NCBI GenBank assembly: GCA_019636555.1
Contig: JAHBXH010000001.1
Coordinates: 62,001-126,000, forward strand
Direction of reading: 5' to 3'
DNA from: Phycisphaeraceae bacterium
GTDB taxonomy: Bacteria; Planctomycetota; Phycisphaerae; Phycisphaerales; UBA1924
DNA length: 64,000 bases
Positions 41,059 to 50,168 of this stretch are shown piece after piece. The stretch's first letter is position 1. The number at the start of each line of letters is the position of its first letter. The position numbers and the translations under genes are program-made. The notes beneath the pieces were generated by a model. That model ran no database searches. It saw nothing but the letters and a program-made list of their open reading frames with translations, and had not been told where the DNA came from.

Positions 41059-43113
41059 TCAGCGTCGCCGGCGCCCCCCGGAGATCACGCACGCGAACCC
41101 CATCAGCGCGAGCGCCGAACTCGACGGCACGTACGCGATGTTGTCGATGTACGCGGCATTGGCGTTCACCGAGACGAACTTGAAGGAGAGATCGACGAAC
41201 GCGCCGGGCGTCAGGGCGGCGAGCTGCGTCGCATCGAGCGAGAAATCGGAAATGAACTGGAAGGACTTCGTGTTCGTCCCGTCGGCGAAGACCGAGCCCA
41301 TCATGAGATTTCCGAGGAACACATCGACGCGCGAGAGAAAGTCGGCGGCCTCGAACGCGATGTCGAAGGTGATGACGAAGTACGAGAACGGCCGCACCAC
41401 CTCCTGCGCGACACCGGCGTTGATCCCGAGTCCGCTCACCATCCGCATCGCCCAATTGTCGTCACCGCCGCCCATCCAGCCTTCGCGCACGCATTGCCCA
41501 AACGTCACCGTGTTGACCGCCTGGAACCAGCCGTTGTCGCGGTACGCGCCGCGATCGCCGTCGAAGCCGCCGTTGAACTCTTCGACCCGATTGGTGACCA
41601 TCTCATAGCCGCGCCATGCCAGGCCGTACTTGATGTTGGCGATCGGGCTGGTCGTGCGCAGGTACGCGCTGATCGTGTACTGCGAGCGGGCGTCGGTCTT
41701 GTAGACGTTGTGCTGCGTGGTTCCCTTGGATGCGTCGTCTTCGCCGCCGCCCGATTTTTCGCCATAGTTCGACAGGCTCACGACGTTGCCGACCGTGCCC
41801 TTGCCGATCGAGAGGTTCATTCCCGCCAGGTCGGCGTATGTCCACTTCGTCACGTCGGCATCGGTGGCGACGACATCCCGATTCCAGACGAGCGTGGAGG
41901 TGAGATACGTTCCTTTGCGAAGTTCGGCCGCGGTGATGTAGTCGTTTCCGTTCGCGGCGCCCTTGCCGTCCACGGTGTCAACATCCCAGCCCGTCGCCTT
42001 CACCAAGGGCTCGTGCGTGGAGGTGCCCTTCTTCAGCGTGGCATGGCCCTGACCGGCGTTGTACTGGTTGTACGCTTCCATGGCGTCGAGGCCGCCGGTT
42101 CCGGTTTCGTTGCTCATGAACTTCGCGCCCGCCGCGAACTGCTTGTCCCAGCGATCGCCGGCACGATTCTGCACGGTCTTGTCCGCGCTGTTCATAATGA
42201 CGGCGCGCATCACCCGAGTGTCCGTGGAAAAGCCCTTGTTCCCGCCGTGCTGCTGCAGCAACGCAACCACACCCGCGGTAATCGGGGTTGCGAAACTCGT
42301 GCCGGTCCAGTTCTTGTAAGTGTCGTTGGAGGCGTTGCCGGCGGAATTGATGTTGGTGCCGGGGGCGCAAATATCCACGCTCAAACGCTTCCCGACTTCG
42401 GACACGCTCGATGCAGGACGGATCTGCTTCCAGTCCGGACCGTCCAAATTGCCGACGGTGAGAGCGTTGTACGAGTTGCCGGGATTCGCGAGATTGCCGG
42501 TCATGTTGCCGCCGTCGCCGGCCTGCTGGCCCTGGTTTCCCGCCGCGGCAACATAGAGCTGCCCTTGCGTTCCGGCCCAGTCGGTGATTCGATTCACGCC
42601 ATTGCGCAGCGCGGCCGGCTCGTTCCAGAAGACACCCCAGCTCATGTTGACAACGCTCGTACGCGGCGCGGTCAATTGCCAATCGACGGCACTCTTCATC
42701 GCGTTCAGCAGGGTGGCTTCGTCGGTGCTTCCGCCGGCCGGACCAAGCGGAGAACTCCAAAGAGTCGCTCCGGGCGCGACGCCCTGGAAGTTGCCGCCCG
42801 CGACTTTGCGCTGCCCCACCAGCAGGGCCGCAACACCGGTGGAGTGGTCAATCGCGGCGGCAGCTGCCGCGGGAATCCCGGGCTGCGTATTCACCTTGCC
42901 AACGAGGGACACATGCGTGTCGAGCGGCGCACCGTCTTCGATCTGTCCGATGTTCATCCCGGCGCCCGTCAGATTCGCGGTGGCGAGCAACTGATTGAGC
43001 CGAATCCTGTCGAGATATGCCTCGAGCGGGTCCGCGGCGATGGCGGAATTCCCGATCATCGAAGCAGCAAAGCCCGCGCAGAGAATCAACGCTCCGGTGC
43101 GTGAAGTATTCAT
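41059..43113 (-). CDS. Secreted S8-family (subtilisin-like) protease with PEP-CTERM-like tail
   Basis: The 684-residue product has a signal peptide (1-27), an S8 catalytic domain with Asp60 ('GQIEDG'), His90 ('DHSTGVA'), oxyanion Asn193 ('AAGNQG') and Ser273 ('GTSFATP'), a beta-rich C-terminal half, and an end 'VPSSSALALMGFACVISGGRRRR' resembling a PEP-CTERM sorting signal (VP motif, hydrophobic helix, Arg cluster). It is probably exported and anchored or processed at the surface. AGGAGT lies upstream of the ATG on the minus strand. It sits between psd and pssA. Confidence 0.9.
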   Translation of the reverse strand: MNTSRTGALILCAGFAASMIGNSAIAADPLEAYLDRIRLNQLLATANLTGAGMNIGQIEDGAPLDTHVSLVGKVNTQPGIPAAAAAAIDHSTGVAALLVGQRKVAGGNFQGVAPGATLWSSPLGPAGGSTDEATLLNAMKSAVDWQLTAPRTSVVNMSWGVFWNEPAALRNGVNRITDWAGTQGQLYVAAAGNQGQQAGDGGNMTGNLANPGNSYNALTVGNLDGPDWKQIRPASSVSEVGKRLSVDICAPGTNINSAGNASNDTYKNWTGTSFATPITAGVVALLQQHGGNKGFSTDTRVMRAVIMNSADKTVQNRAGDRWDKQFAAGAKFMSNETGTGGLDAMEAYNQYNAGQGHATLKKGTSTHEPLVKATGWDVDTVDGKGAANGNDYITAAELRKGTYLTSTLVWNRDVVATDADVTKWTYADLAGMNLSIGKGTVGNVVSLSNYGEKSGGGEDDASKGTTQHNVYKTDARSQYTISAYLRTTSPIANIKYGLAWRGYEMVTNRVEEFNGGFDGDRGAYRDNGWFQAVNTVTFGQCVREGWMGGGDDNWAMRMVSGLGINAGVAQEVVRPFSYFVITFDIAFEAADFLSRVDVFLGNLMMGSVFADGTNTKSFQFISDFSLDATQLAALTPGAFVDLSFKFVSVNANAAYIDNIAYVPSSSALALMGFACVISGGRRRR

Positions 43114-43333
43114 CGATCGCCACTCCTGAGCGCAGCGCGCTCACTTCCAATGCCGAGAGGACGATCGCGGAGAATTCCCGCGGCGAAAACCCTCTCGCTC
43201 GTTTCCAGCCTACGGAAATCAGCGTTGGAATCAAGCCATTCCTGCGGCCAATTCCGTGGCTCCAATCAAAACTTCACAATGAAACAGGCGCCCGTCGGTC
43301 TGGTGCCCGTTCGGAGCACTCGAATCCGCGCCA

Positions 43334-44086
43334 TCAGCCCGCCCGGCGCGCGATGATTGACTGCCCGGCGAAGACCTTGTCGCGGAGCTGAACAGCCGGT
43401 TCGAAGCCCGGCGGCAGGTACACATCCACACGTGACCCGAACTTGATGAGTCCGTAGCGCTCGCCGGCTGTTAGAACCTGGCCGACCCGCACTTTGCTCA
43501 CGATGCGCCGCGCGACAAGCCCCGCGATCTGCACGACAAAGAATCGCGAGTTGTCGGCGAGCGTGAGCACGAGGCTGGCGCGTTCGTTGAGGTCGCTCGC
43601 CTTGTCGAAGCTCGCGTTGAAAAACTTGCCGCGGTTGTAGGCGATCGCCTGCACGGTGCCCGCGAGCGGCGCGCGGTTCACGTGCACGTTGAACACATTC
43701 ATGAAGATGCAGATGCGCGTGCGCGGCGTCGGTTCTTCGCCGACGGCTTCCCTCGCCTCGGCGGGCGGCGCGGCGGAATCGATCTTGACGATCACGCCGT
43801 CGGCCGGGCAGATCATCGCGAGGGAGAGGTCTTCGTTGGCGCCCGGCTTGCGCTCCGGATCGCGGAAGAACCAGAACGCCCAAGCTGTGAAAGCGGTCAT
43901 GACCAGCGCGATCGCGAAGAGTGGAATCGCCGCGGCGGTGTTGCGTAGGCCGATCGCAACCACGATCGCAAAGAGCGTGGGAAAGAAAAAGAATGAGATG
44001 ATCAGCCAACCATCCTGCGCGATAATGGGCGGACGGGACGGATAGGGCTTGCCGACAAAGGACGCCGGTGGATTGGGAGCGGTCAT
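43334..44086 (-). CDS. psd: Phosphatidylserine decarboxylase proenzyme
   Basis: Psd converts phosphatidylserine to phosphatidylethanolamine using a pyruvoyl group made by self-cleavage. The 250-residue product has two N-terminal membrane helices (residues ~25-70), 'FRDPER', 'CPADGVIVKID', 'NVFNVHVNRAPLAG' and the cleavage motif 'KFGSRVDVYLP', where the Ser of FGS becomes the pyruvoyl group. The FGS rather than LGST site and short length fit the PSD-A (archaeal-type) class. ATG 44086 is chosen; the frame extends 27 residues further without family similarity. The 220-bp gap 43114-43333 shows no gene. Confidence 0.93.
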   Translation of the reverse strand: MTAPNPPASFVGKPYPSRPPIIAQDGWLIISFFFFPTLFAIVVAIGLRNTAAAIPLFAIALVMTAFTAWAFWFFRDPERKPGANEDLSLAMICPADGVIVKIDSAAPPAEAREAVGEEPTPRTRICIFMNVFNVHVNRAPLAGTVQAIAYNRGKFFNASFDKASDLNERASLVLTLADNSRFFVVQIAGLVARRIVSKVRVGQVLTAGERYGLIKFGSRVDVYLPPGFEPAVQLRDKVFAGQSIIARRAG

Positions 44087-44205
44087 CGAGGGATTGTTTA
44101 CGGCAGAATCGCTGAAAAGGGAAATGCAGCCGGGTTCGCCGGCGCGAGTGCTTGTCCAGCCGCCCATCCTAAACCAGTCTCTTCGGGAGGGGGCTTTCGA
44201 GCATC

Positions 44206-44211
44206 TACACT
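44206..44211 (+). promoter_or_regulatory. -10-like box TACACT in front of sucD
   Basis: TACACT ends 9 nt before the sucD ATG at 44221, with a pyrimidine-rich spacer that cannot act as a Shine-Dalgarno. Confidence 0.5.
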
Positions 44212-44220
44212 CCTCCCCCT

Positions 44221-45222
44221 ATGGCGATTCTGATCGACGCGAACACGAAGGTTCTTTGTCAGGGCATCACCGGCTCCTTCGGGGCGGTGCACACCAAGGG
44301 CTGTTTTCTCTACGGAACGAAGATGGCCGGGGGCGTCACGCCCGGCAAGGGCGGTACCAAGGACGCGAACGGGCTCCCGATCTTCGACACCGTCGCGCAG
44401 GCTGTGCGTGAGACGGGCGCGAGCGCGACGATGATCTTCGTGCCGCCGGCGTTCACGGCGGATGCGATTCTCGAGGCGGCGGAAGCCGGGATCCGCGTGA
44501 TTTGCGCAATCACCGAGGGCGTGCCGGTGCAGGACATGATCCGCGTGCGCTCGGTGCTCGACGAACTCAACGGCGGGCCGGAAACGCCCGCGAGCAAGCG
44601 GAAGTTCGTGCTGGTCGGGCCGAACTGCCCGGGCGTGATCACTCCGGGACCGCGGACGAACGCGGGCAGCATGACGGGCGAACCGGGCGCGCCGTTCACA
44701 AGCGCTGGGTGCAAGATCGGCATTATGCCAGGCTATATCCACACGCATGTGAGCCAGAGCAAGCGGGGTAAAGCTATCGGCATCGTCAGCCGCAGCGGCA
44801 CCCTCACCTACGAAGCGGTGTGGCAGACTTCGAATCTCGGGTTCGGCCAGAGCACGTGCGTCGGGATCGGGGGCGACCCGGTGCGCGGACTCAATCACAT
44901 CGACTGCCTCGAACTCTTCGCCGAAGACCCGGAGACGCACGGCATATTGATGATCGGCGAGATCGGCGGCAGCGACGAGATCGATGCCGCGAAGTGGATC
45001 GAGGCGAATCGCAAGAGTGGGCGATTGAAGAAGCCGGTCGCGGCGTTCATCGCGGGACGCACCGCGCCGCCCGGCCGGCGCATGGGTCACGCGGGGGCCA
45101 TCATCGGAGGAGCGGATGACACGGCGGATGCGAAGATCTCTGCGTTGAAAGCGGCGGGCGTGAGTGTGGCGATGAGCCCGGCGGACATGGGATCGGCGAT
45201 GTTGAGCGCGATGGGCGGGTAA
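44221..45222 (+). CDS. sucD: Succinyl-CoA ligase alpha subunit
   Basis: SucD binds CoA and carries the phosphohistidine in the citric-acid-cycle step making ATP or GTP. The 333-residue product has the Rossmann CoA-binding part ('[14 protein letters not shown]', 'GVTPGKGG'), '[10 protein letters not shown]', '[10 protein letters not shown]', '[13 protein letters not shown]' and '[13 protein letters not shown]' with the active-site His. A 15-residue insertion near residue 115 ('[13 protein letters not shown]') is longer than in E. coli. The partner sucC is not adjacent, which is uncommon. Confidence 0.93.
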   Translation: MAILIDANTKVLCQGITGSFGAVHTKGCFLYGTKMAGGVTPGKGGTKDANGLPIFDTVAQAVRETGASATMIFVPPAFTADAILEAAEAGIRVICAITEGVPVQDMIRVRSVLDELNGGPETPASKRKFVLVGPNCPGVITPGPRTNAGSMTGEPGAPFTSAGCKIGIMPGYIHTHVSQSKRGKAIGIVSRSGTLTYEAVWQTSNLGFGQSTCVGIGGDPVRGLNHIDCLELFAEDPETHGILMIGEIGGSDEIDAAKWIEANRKSGRLKKPVAAFIAGRTAPPGRRMGHAGAIIGGADDTADAKISALKAAGVSVAMSPADMGSAMLSAMGG

Positions 45223-45240
45223 AGCCCGGCGGAGCGTGGT

Positions 45241-46041
45241 GTGGGGACTGAGCCGGACAAACAAGCGCCGTCAACGTTCGATTTTCCAGCGAGCATTGAA
45301 AGCGATCGCGGCGCGCTGCTCCGGTTCATCTGTCCTCAGATGACTGATGCCGATCTCGTGAAGATCGCTTGGAACGACACTCCTGATTGTGAGCTCCATT
45401 TAGAGGCATTGCGAGTCGCGCGAACGACAATGAAGGTCGCTGGCCGTCTCGAGTGGAATCCGAAGGAAGCGATCGAACTGGAGCGATGGGAGAAGCCCAG
45501 TTCTGCAGACGGACATCGTCGACGTCTTTTCGCGTGTGCGATTCTGGCGGACGCCTACTGCGAAGAAGATTCTCGTGAATATCTGCATTCCTTGTCCGAC
45601 ATACTTGCGCCGCTCGTTGAGAGCGCGATATTTCTGGGTAACAATGCGACACTGCAGGCTCGACGGTCGGTTTCGGCGACGCTGAAATTGCCCTTTCCGT
45701 GGTGGGAAGAATCCCTGTTGTTCGCTGGGCTGGCGGCAATCGTCCTATCTGTGGCCGCAGCGCGAGCGGAAGATGACGAATTCATTTCCCGCCTATGCGA
45801 CTGGGTAGGTGCGGAGCGATTGAGAATCGATAAAGAGGAACTCGGCGCGGACCAGGGACCAGGCCTGCTAGGCGTGACGCACTTCAATCAACACCATTCA
45901 CTCTGGCAAGCCATGGCACAGCGATATCTGACTCCTCGCCCCCTTATTCGGGCCAGACTTTGGGTAAGCTGCGTGCCATCGGAACCGAACTTGTCGAGTG
46001 GGTACGTGCCGAGAAGTAGTAATCTCGAACCGGCCAAATGA
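45241..46041 (+). CDS. Protein of unknown function in a low-GC islet
   Basis: The 266-residue product is mostly alpha-helical, Glu/Leu/Arg-rich with one hydrophobic stretch ('LLFAGLAAIVLSVAAAR', residues ~159-175) that may be buried or membrane-bound. No family recognised. GTG 45241 lies 18 bp after sucD with GGAG 6 nt upstream. Codon use is clearly more AT-rich at third positions than in sucD or gmd, suggesting recent acquisition together with the neighbouring Fic gene. Confidence 0.65.
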   Translation: MGTEPDKQAPSTFDFPASIESDRGALLRFICPQMTDADLVKIAWNDTPDCELHLEALRVARTTMKVAGRLEWNPKEAIELERWEKPSSADGHRRRLFACAILADAYCEEDSREYLHSLSDILAPLVESAIFLGNNATLQARRSVSATLKLPFPWWEESLLFAGLAAIVLSVAAARAEDDEFISRLCDWVGAERLRIDKEELGADQGPGLLGVTHFNQHHSLWQAMAQRYLTPRPLIRARLWVSCVPSEPNLSSGYVPRSSNLEPAK

Positions 46042-46122
46042 GGGACCTCGAACCAACAGACACAGCACGGTATTTCGACCCGCACTGATTGGTAGTCGGC
46101 TTTGAGTACGGCGGCAGGCCCT

Positions 46123-47322
46123 TCAGTCCTCCGCCTTGCCTCGTACCGCCTTCAGTATCGCATTTGCAATGTAAATCTTGTCGTAGTTGCCCTTGTTCGC
46201 CTGGGTCAGAATTCCCTGCTTGATCAAGTGCGCTATGTGCCTCTGCGCGGCCGTATACGAGATCCCAAGCAGCTCCTGGGCACGCGGGATTGTGACGACG
46301 AAATCCGAGAAGAGATAATCGACCAGTCGACCGGCAAGTGCGCTGCGCTGTTTGTTCTGCACCATCGCACGGTATTTTTCATAAAGGGCCCGGATACGAC
46401 CGGCACGTTGCCTATCGAGCAAAGCCTGTTCTCCTAGAGCCGTGCAGAAGAATCGAATCCAAGGTTCCCATTCGCCCATCGTGCTCACGCGCAGGAGCCG
46501 GTCGTAGTACTCATCGCGGTGTGTCTGAACCCATTCGCTGAGATTGCACACGGGCTGGCGCAGCACGCCGGCCTTGATCGGTGCGATGTTCACAATCGCG
46601 CGTCCGAGCCGGCCGTTGCCGTCGCTGTACGGGTGAATCGCCTCGAACTGATAGTGCGCGAGCGCGAGCTCGATGAAGAACGGAAACCTCGCCCGCTTCG
46701 GCGCGCCGATGCTTTCCGGATTGACGAAGTGCTCCCAATCCTTCATGCAGCCTGAAACGTGCTCGGCTGGTGGTGGCACAAACCTTGCCGCGGCAAAGCC
46801 GTGATTCTCGTCGCCGATGCACACCTGTTTCTGCCGGAGTTTTCCCGGCGTATGACGCGGATCAATGATCAACTTTCGGTGCATCTCGTTGATCAATCGA
46901 TTGGAAAGCGGCAGGGCCGACGTGAGCCCGTGCTCGACTGCCTGTTTGTTGCGCAACACTTCTTGCGAATCCTGATCTGCCTTTGCGCCAAGAACCTCCG
47001 AGATCGCGATGTCTTTCAGCGATGAGAACGTGTTTTCGATTTTGGACGACGACTGAACTTCGCGGACTCGCATCGCGCTCAGCAGCACGTTCGGGTCGGG
47101 CAGCGACTCCGCTTCCGCCTGCAGTTCCAGGAGCGAAGTCTTCGCTCGATCCAAAACCTCGAACAATCGTCCAATCAGGTGCTCTCGTCCCAACTCCGGA
47201 GGTAGCGCCTCCGGAACAAAGGCGATCCCTCGGATAACCCGCTCGCCACCCTCCTGCCGCTCTGTGAAGGCCGTCGGCACGAGCGTTCCGGGAAACTGGC
47301 CTCGAAAGTCAGACTCTTTCAT
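46123..47322 (-). CDS. Fic-domain protein (class II) with C-terminal winged helix
   Basis: Fic enzymes usually transfer AMP to protein hydroxyls. The 399-residue product has the active-site motif 'HPYSDGNGRLGR' (His220), an N-terminal inhibitory motif S-x-x-x-E-N ('SSKIEN', Glu96), which is the class II self-restraint, a 'flap' region before it, and a C-terminal winged helix ('ELLGISYTAAQRHIAHLIKQG'). The DNA-binding tail suggests it controls its own gene; a TCAAC-AATC-GTTGA repeat lies just upstream. ATG 47322 is chosen over a longer frame to 47457. Third-position GC is lower than in the flanks. Confidence 0.9.
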   Translation of the reverse strand: MKESDFRGQFPGTLVPTAFTERQEGGERVIRGIAFVPEALPPELGREHLIGRLFEVLDRAKTSLLELQAEAESLPDPNVLLSAMRVREVQSSSKIENTFSSLKDIAISEVLGAKADQDSQEVLRNKQAVEHGLTSALPLSNRLINEMHRKLIIDPRHTPGKLRQKQVCIGDENHGFAAARFVPPPAEHVSGCMKDWEHFVNPESIGAPKRARFPFFIELALAHYQFEAIHPYSDGNGRLGRAIVNIAPIKAGVLRQPVCNLSEWVQTHRDEYYDRLLRVSTMGEWEPWIRFFCTALGEQALLDRQRAGRIRALYEKYRAMVQNKQRSALAGRLVDYLFSDFVVTIPRAQELLGISYTAAQRHIAHLIKQGILTQANKGNYDKIYIANAILKAVRGKAED

Positions 47323-47326
47323 GAAT

Positions 47327-47340
47327 TCAACAATCGTTGA
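47327..47340 (-). promoter_or_regulatory. Inverted repeat at the start of the Fic gene
   Basis: TCAAC-AATC-GTTGA, a perfect 5-bp inverted repeat, lies 4 bp upstream of the Fic ATG. It could be the operator for the protein's winged helix. The 469-bp gap 47323-47791 contains this site, an AT-rich stretch (47340-47410) likely to hold promoters, and no convincing gene. Confidence 0.4.
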
Positions 47341-47791
47341 TGTTTGTGGAGGAGAATTCCACTTTTTCGCCCAAAACGAAAAATCTGCCTTTTCAAATTT
47401 TCGAAGGGTTGAATTCCCCCCGAACGCACCTCTGCAACGCCCAATATCGACGCGCAAACTTGACGCACACGAACCGCCACGTGAACCCGTTCGAGTGCGG
47501 ATCTCTTCTCAATGAACCTACTGGGCAGGTGCTGCCCCAAGTCGATCGCCCCAGACTGTTGCGTGGAATCGCCGCGATTTCTGGACCCGCCAGAATCCGG
47601 ATTCCCAGCGCCGTTGTTATGCGACGCGCAGCCCGTGTAAACGCTTTCGATTCCGCGTTTTCCGCGCGACCCGGCTTGCAAGTCGCTTTCACGAATTGGA
47701 ACTTTGACCCGTCGAGCCGCAGGGTTCGTATTTCACTGAGCCGTGGGGTCGTATTCGCCAGACGGATGCGTCCCGTTCGAGAGGAGGGGTT

Positions 47792-48799
47792 ATGAATCGA
47801 TCTTTCTACATTCCAGCCGCCGCCATCATGAGCGCCGCGGCACTGACGAGCGTGGCGAGCGCCGCGATCTCGTACTGGGATTTCAACGTGTTCAGCCGCT
47901 CGACCATCGGCACCTCGGGTCAGGGCTACGGCTCTGATTTCCAGGGCGCTTCGGGCGCTGTGGGGAACGCGTACTTCAGCAGCTTCGCGGCCCGCACGAT
48001 GGCCAACAGCTCGCCGAGCCTTGCGGCCGGCTTCTACGGCGGCGCCAATTTCACAATTTCCGGCAGCGTCAACAACGGCGGCGTCAACGTCGCCGGCAAC
48101 GTGACGATGAACAACGCCTCGATTTCCGGCCCCGTTTACGGCGGCGGCAATCTCGGCGGTGCCGGCGGCAGCGTGAATGGCAATGTTTCCATCGCCGGCA
48201 CCAAGACGACCGGAAATCAGTTGACCGTGAACGGCTCGCTCAGCACGGGCCAGGCGTATGCCGCGGCATTGAATCTGGCAGATGCATCGACGTACTTCCA
48301 CAACGCGGGCAACTACGCCGCGGGTTTGGCGTCGACGACGTCGTACGTCAATCAGTGGGGCGAACTGATCATCAACGCGAGCGGCCCGCTCACCGTGGTG
48401 AACGTGAACAGCAGCGACTTCATCAACGCCTGGGGTATCCGCGTCGTCGGAAGCGGACCGGTCGTCGTGAACGTCGGCGGCACATCGCTCAACTTCGCGA
48501 GCAAGACGTGGAACTATCAGAACGGCGCGAGCGCCGTCAGCACGCTGCTCAACCTGAATCAGGCGACGTCGATCAGCATGTCGGGAGGGCACAACGTCAA
48601 CATCCTCGCCGCAAACGCAGCAACGAGCTTTTCGTCGGGCGTGCTCACGGGCAACCTAATCGTCGGCTCGCTCACGGGCAGCGGCCAGGTGAACTGGAAC
48701 GAGGCGGGCGGCTTCAGCGGGAGCGCCATGATCCCGGCTCCGGGCGGCGCGATCGTGCTCGCCGGGGCGGGCTTGATCGTGATTCGTCGCCGCCGCTAG
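47792..48799 (+). CDS. Choice-of-anchor A domain protein with PEP-CTERM-like tail
   Basis: The 335-residue product has a signal peptide (1-24), a choice-of-anchor A type domain starting 'YWDFNVFSRSTIG' with many Asn-Gly/Gly-Gly repeats typical of a beta-helix ('NNGGVNVAGNVTMNNA', 'NGNVSIAGTKTTGN'), and an end 'IPAPGGAIVLAGAGLIVIRRRR' fitting a PEP-CTERM-like sorting signal. It is a likely surface or matrix protein. ATG 47792 has a strong Shine-Dalgarno (GAGGAGG). A terminator follows at 48830. Confidence 0.87.
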   Translation: MNRSFYIPAAAIMSAAALTSVASAAISYWDFNVFSRSTIGTSGQGYGSDFQGASGAVGNAYFSSFAARTMANSSPSLAAGFYGGANFTISGSVNNGGVNVAGNVTMNNASISGPVYGGGNLGGAGGSVNGNVSIAGTKTTGNQLTVNGSLSTGQAYAAALNLADASTYFHNAGNYAAGLASTTSYVNQWGELIINASGPLTVVNVNSSDFINAWGIRVVGSGPVVVNVGGTSLNFASKTWNYQNGASAVSTLLNLNQATSISMSGGHNVNILAANAATSFSSGVLTGNLIVGSLTGSGQVNWNEAGGFSGSAMIPAPGGAIVLAGAGLIVIRRRR

Positions 48800-48829
48800 C
48801 GCGACGCAAGATCGTCGATCCGATCCGAG

Positions 48830-48863
48830 AGAGCCGGGAAATCCGGCTCTTTTCGTTTTTTTT
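48830..48863 (+). terminator. Intrinsic terminator after the choice-of-anchor gene
   Basis: An 8-bp stem AGAGCCGG/CCGGCTCT with a 5-nt loop is followed by TTTTCG and eight Ts. It lies in the 80-bp gap between convergent genes. Confidence 0.88.
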
Positions 48864-48879
48864 GAATGGCGTGTCCGGG

Positions 48880-50118
48880 CTATTCGTCGCGCAAGCTCCC
48901 GCCCCGCCGAATCGCTCCGCGCCCGAACTTCCGCACGATCGAGTCGGTCGCTTTGTCCACCCGTTCCTGGCGCTGCGCACGCTTTTCCGAAGGCGCCTGC
49001 TCGGGCAGGGCCTGAAACAGCCCCAGTTGCTCCTCGCTCGAAAGTCCGTGCAGGCTGATGCCCATGAGCCGGAGCGCGCCGCGTCGCTCTGAAAGCCATT
49101 TGTTCAGGAGGCCGAGCGCAGCGCCCCAGATCAACTTCGTTGAATCCGTTGGTGACGGGAGTGAGGCACTGCGCGAGAACGTCGTGAAGTCCCCGAGTCG
49201 CAGTTTCAGGGTCACGCCGCGGCAGGTCAGTCCGTCTTCCCGGAGGCTCCGCGCCACTTCTTCGGTGAACCCGAGCAGGAGCGCGCGGAGTTCTTCGGGA
49301 TCTGAGATGTTGTCGAAGAACGTGCGCTCCTTGCCGATGCTCTTTTGTTCGCGTTCGAGGCGCACGGGGCGGTCGTCTTCGCCCCGCGAAAGCCGCAGCC
49401 AATCGCGAGCCTGCTCGCCGAAGCGGCTGACCAATCTCTCTTCGCCGAAAGCGCGAAGATCGGCGATCGACTTGATCTCGAGTTTGCGCAGCCGATCCTG
49501 AGTCTTCGGCCCGAGCCCGTAAATCACGCCAACAGGAAGCGGAGCAAGCTCGCGTTCTGCGTCGCGCGGATCGAGGATTTTCAATCCGTCAGGCTTCGAA
49601 AGATCGCTCGAGAGTTTGGCGAGAAACTTGTTGCCGCTGATGCCGACGCTCGCCGGCAGATCAACCGCTTCGCGGATTCGCTGCTTGATCGCCCGCCCGG
49701 TTCGCTCGAGCGCATCGTTTCCGTTCGTCCCCCACTTCTTTTCGTAGAGGTGCATCGTGCCGGTCATCTCCATGAACGCCTCGTCCACCGAAATCGGTTG
49801 CACATCCGGCGTGAACGAGCGCAGCACTTCAAACACAACCTTCGACACCTCTCCGTACTTTCCGTGCCGCCCTTTCACAACGATCGCGTGAGGACAGAGC
49901 CGGAGCGCCTGCGCCATAGGCATTGCGCTCTTGCATCCGTACTTGCGAGATTCGTAGCTTGCCGCGGCAACCACGCCCCGCTTGCTCGCGCCGCCGACCA
50001 GCACCGGCTTTCCTTTCAGAGCCGGGTTGTCGCGCTGCTCGACCGACGCGAAGAACGCGTCCATATCGACGTGCATGATGACGCGGCCGGACCAAGGCAT
50101 CTCCAATCGTTGCTTCAA
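48880..50118 (-). CDS. dinB: DNA polymerase IV (Y-family)
   Basis: DinB copies past damaged bases at the cost of errors. The 412-residue product has 'IMHVDMDAFFASVEQRDNP' with the first catalytic Asp, 'YESRKYGCKSAMPM', 'SVDEAFMEMTG' with the Asp-Glu pair, the helix-hairpin-helix 'IYGLGPKTQDRLRKL' and the little-finger domain (residues ~240-345). The last ~50 residues are basic; no clear beta-clamp motif is obvious apart from 'EQLGLFQ' near residue 368, which fits the QLxLF type. It lies 50 bp behind gmd with a terminator between. SOS control by the window's lexA is likely but no operator is seen. Confidence 0.94.
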   Translation of the reverse strand: MKQRLEMPWSGRVIMHVDMDAFFASVEQRDNPALKGKPVLVGGASKRGVVAAASYESRKYGCKSAMPMAQALRLCPHAIVVKGRHGKYGEVSKVVFEVLRSFTPDVQPISVDEAFMEMTGTMHLYEKKWGTNGNDALERTGRAIKQRIREAVDLPASVGISGNKFLAKLSSDLSKPDGLKILDPRDAERELAPLPVGVIYGLGPKTQDRLRKLEIKSIADLRAFGEERLVSRFGEQARDWLRLSRGEDDRPVRLEREQKSIGKERTFFDNISDPEELRALLLGFTEEVARSLREDGLTCRGVTLKLRLGDFTTFSRSASLPSPTDSTKLIWGAALGLLNKWLSERRGALRLMGISLHGLSSEEQLGLFQALPEQAPSEKRAQRQERVDKATDSIVRKFGRGAIRRGGSLRDE

Positions 50119-50121
50119 AGA

Positions 50122-50147
50122 AAGAAGCCCGCGAACGCGGGCTTCTT
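50122..50147 (-). terminator. Intrinsic terminator after gmd
   Basis: A 12-bp perfect stem AAGAAGCCCGCG/CGCGGGCTTCTT with an almost absent loop lies 21 bp after the gmd stop on the minus strand and directly before the dinB start, so dinB must have its own promoter inside or beside it, or depend on read-through. Confidence 0.8.
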
Positions 50148-50168
50148 CGGTTCAATCTGAGGGCAGGC

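Noticed and set aside
41494..43104. 536-codon plus-strand ORF opposite the subtilase
   Set aside because: Antisense shadow; the subtilase has an intact catalytic triad.
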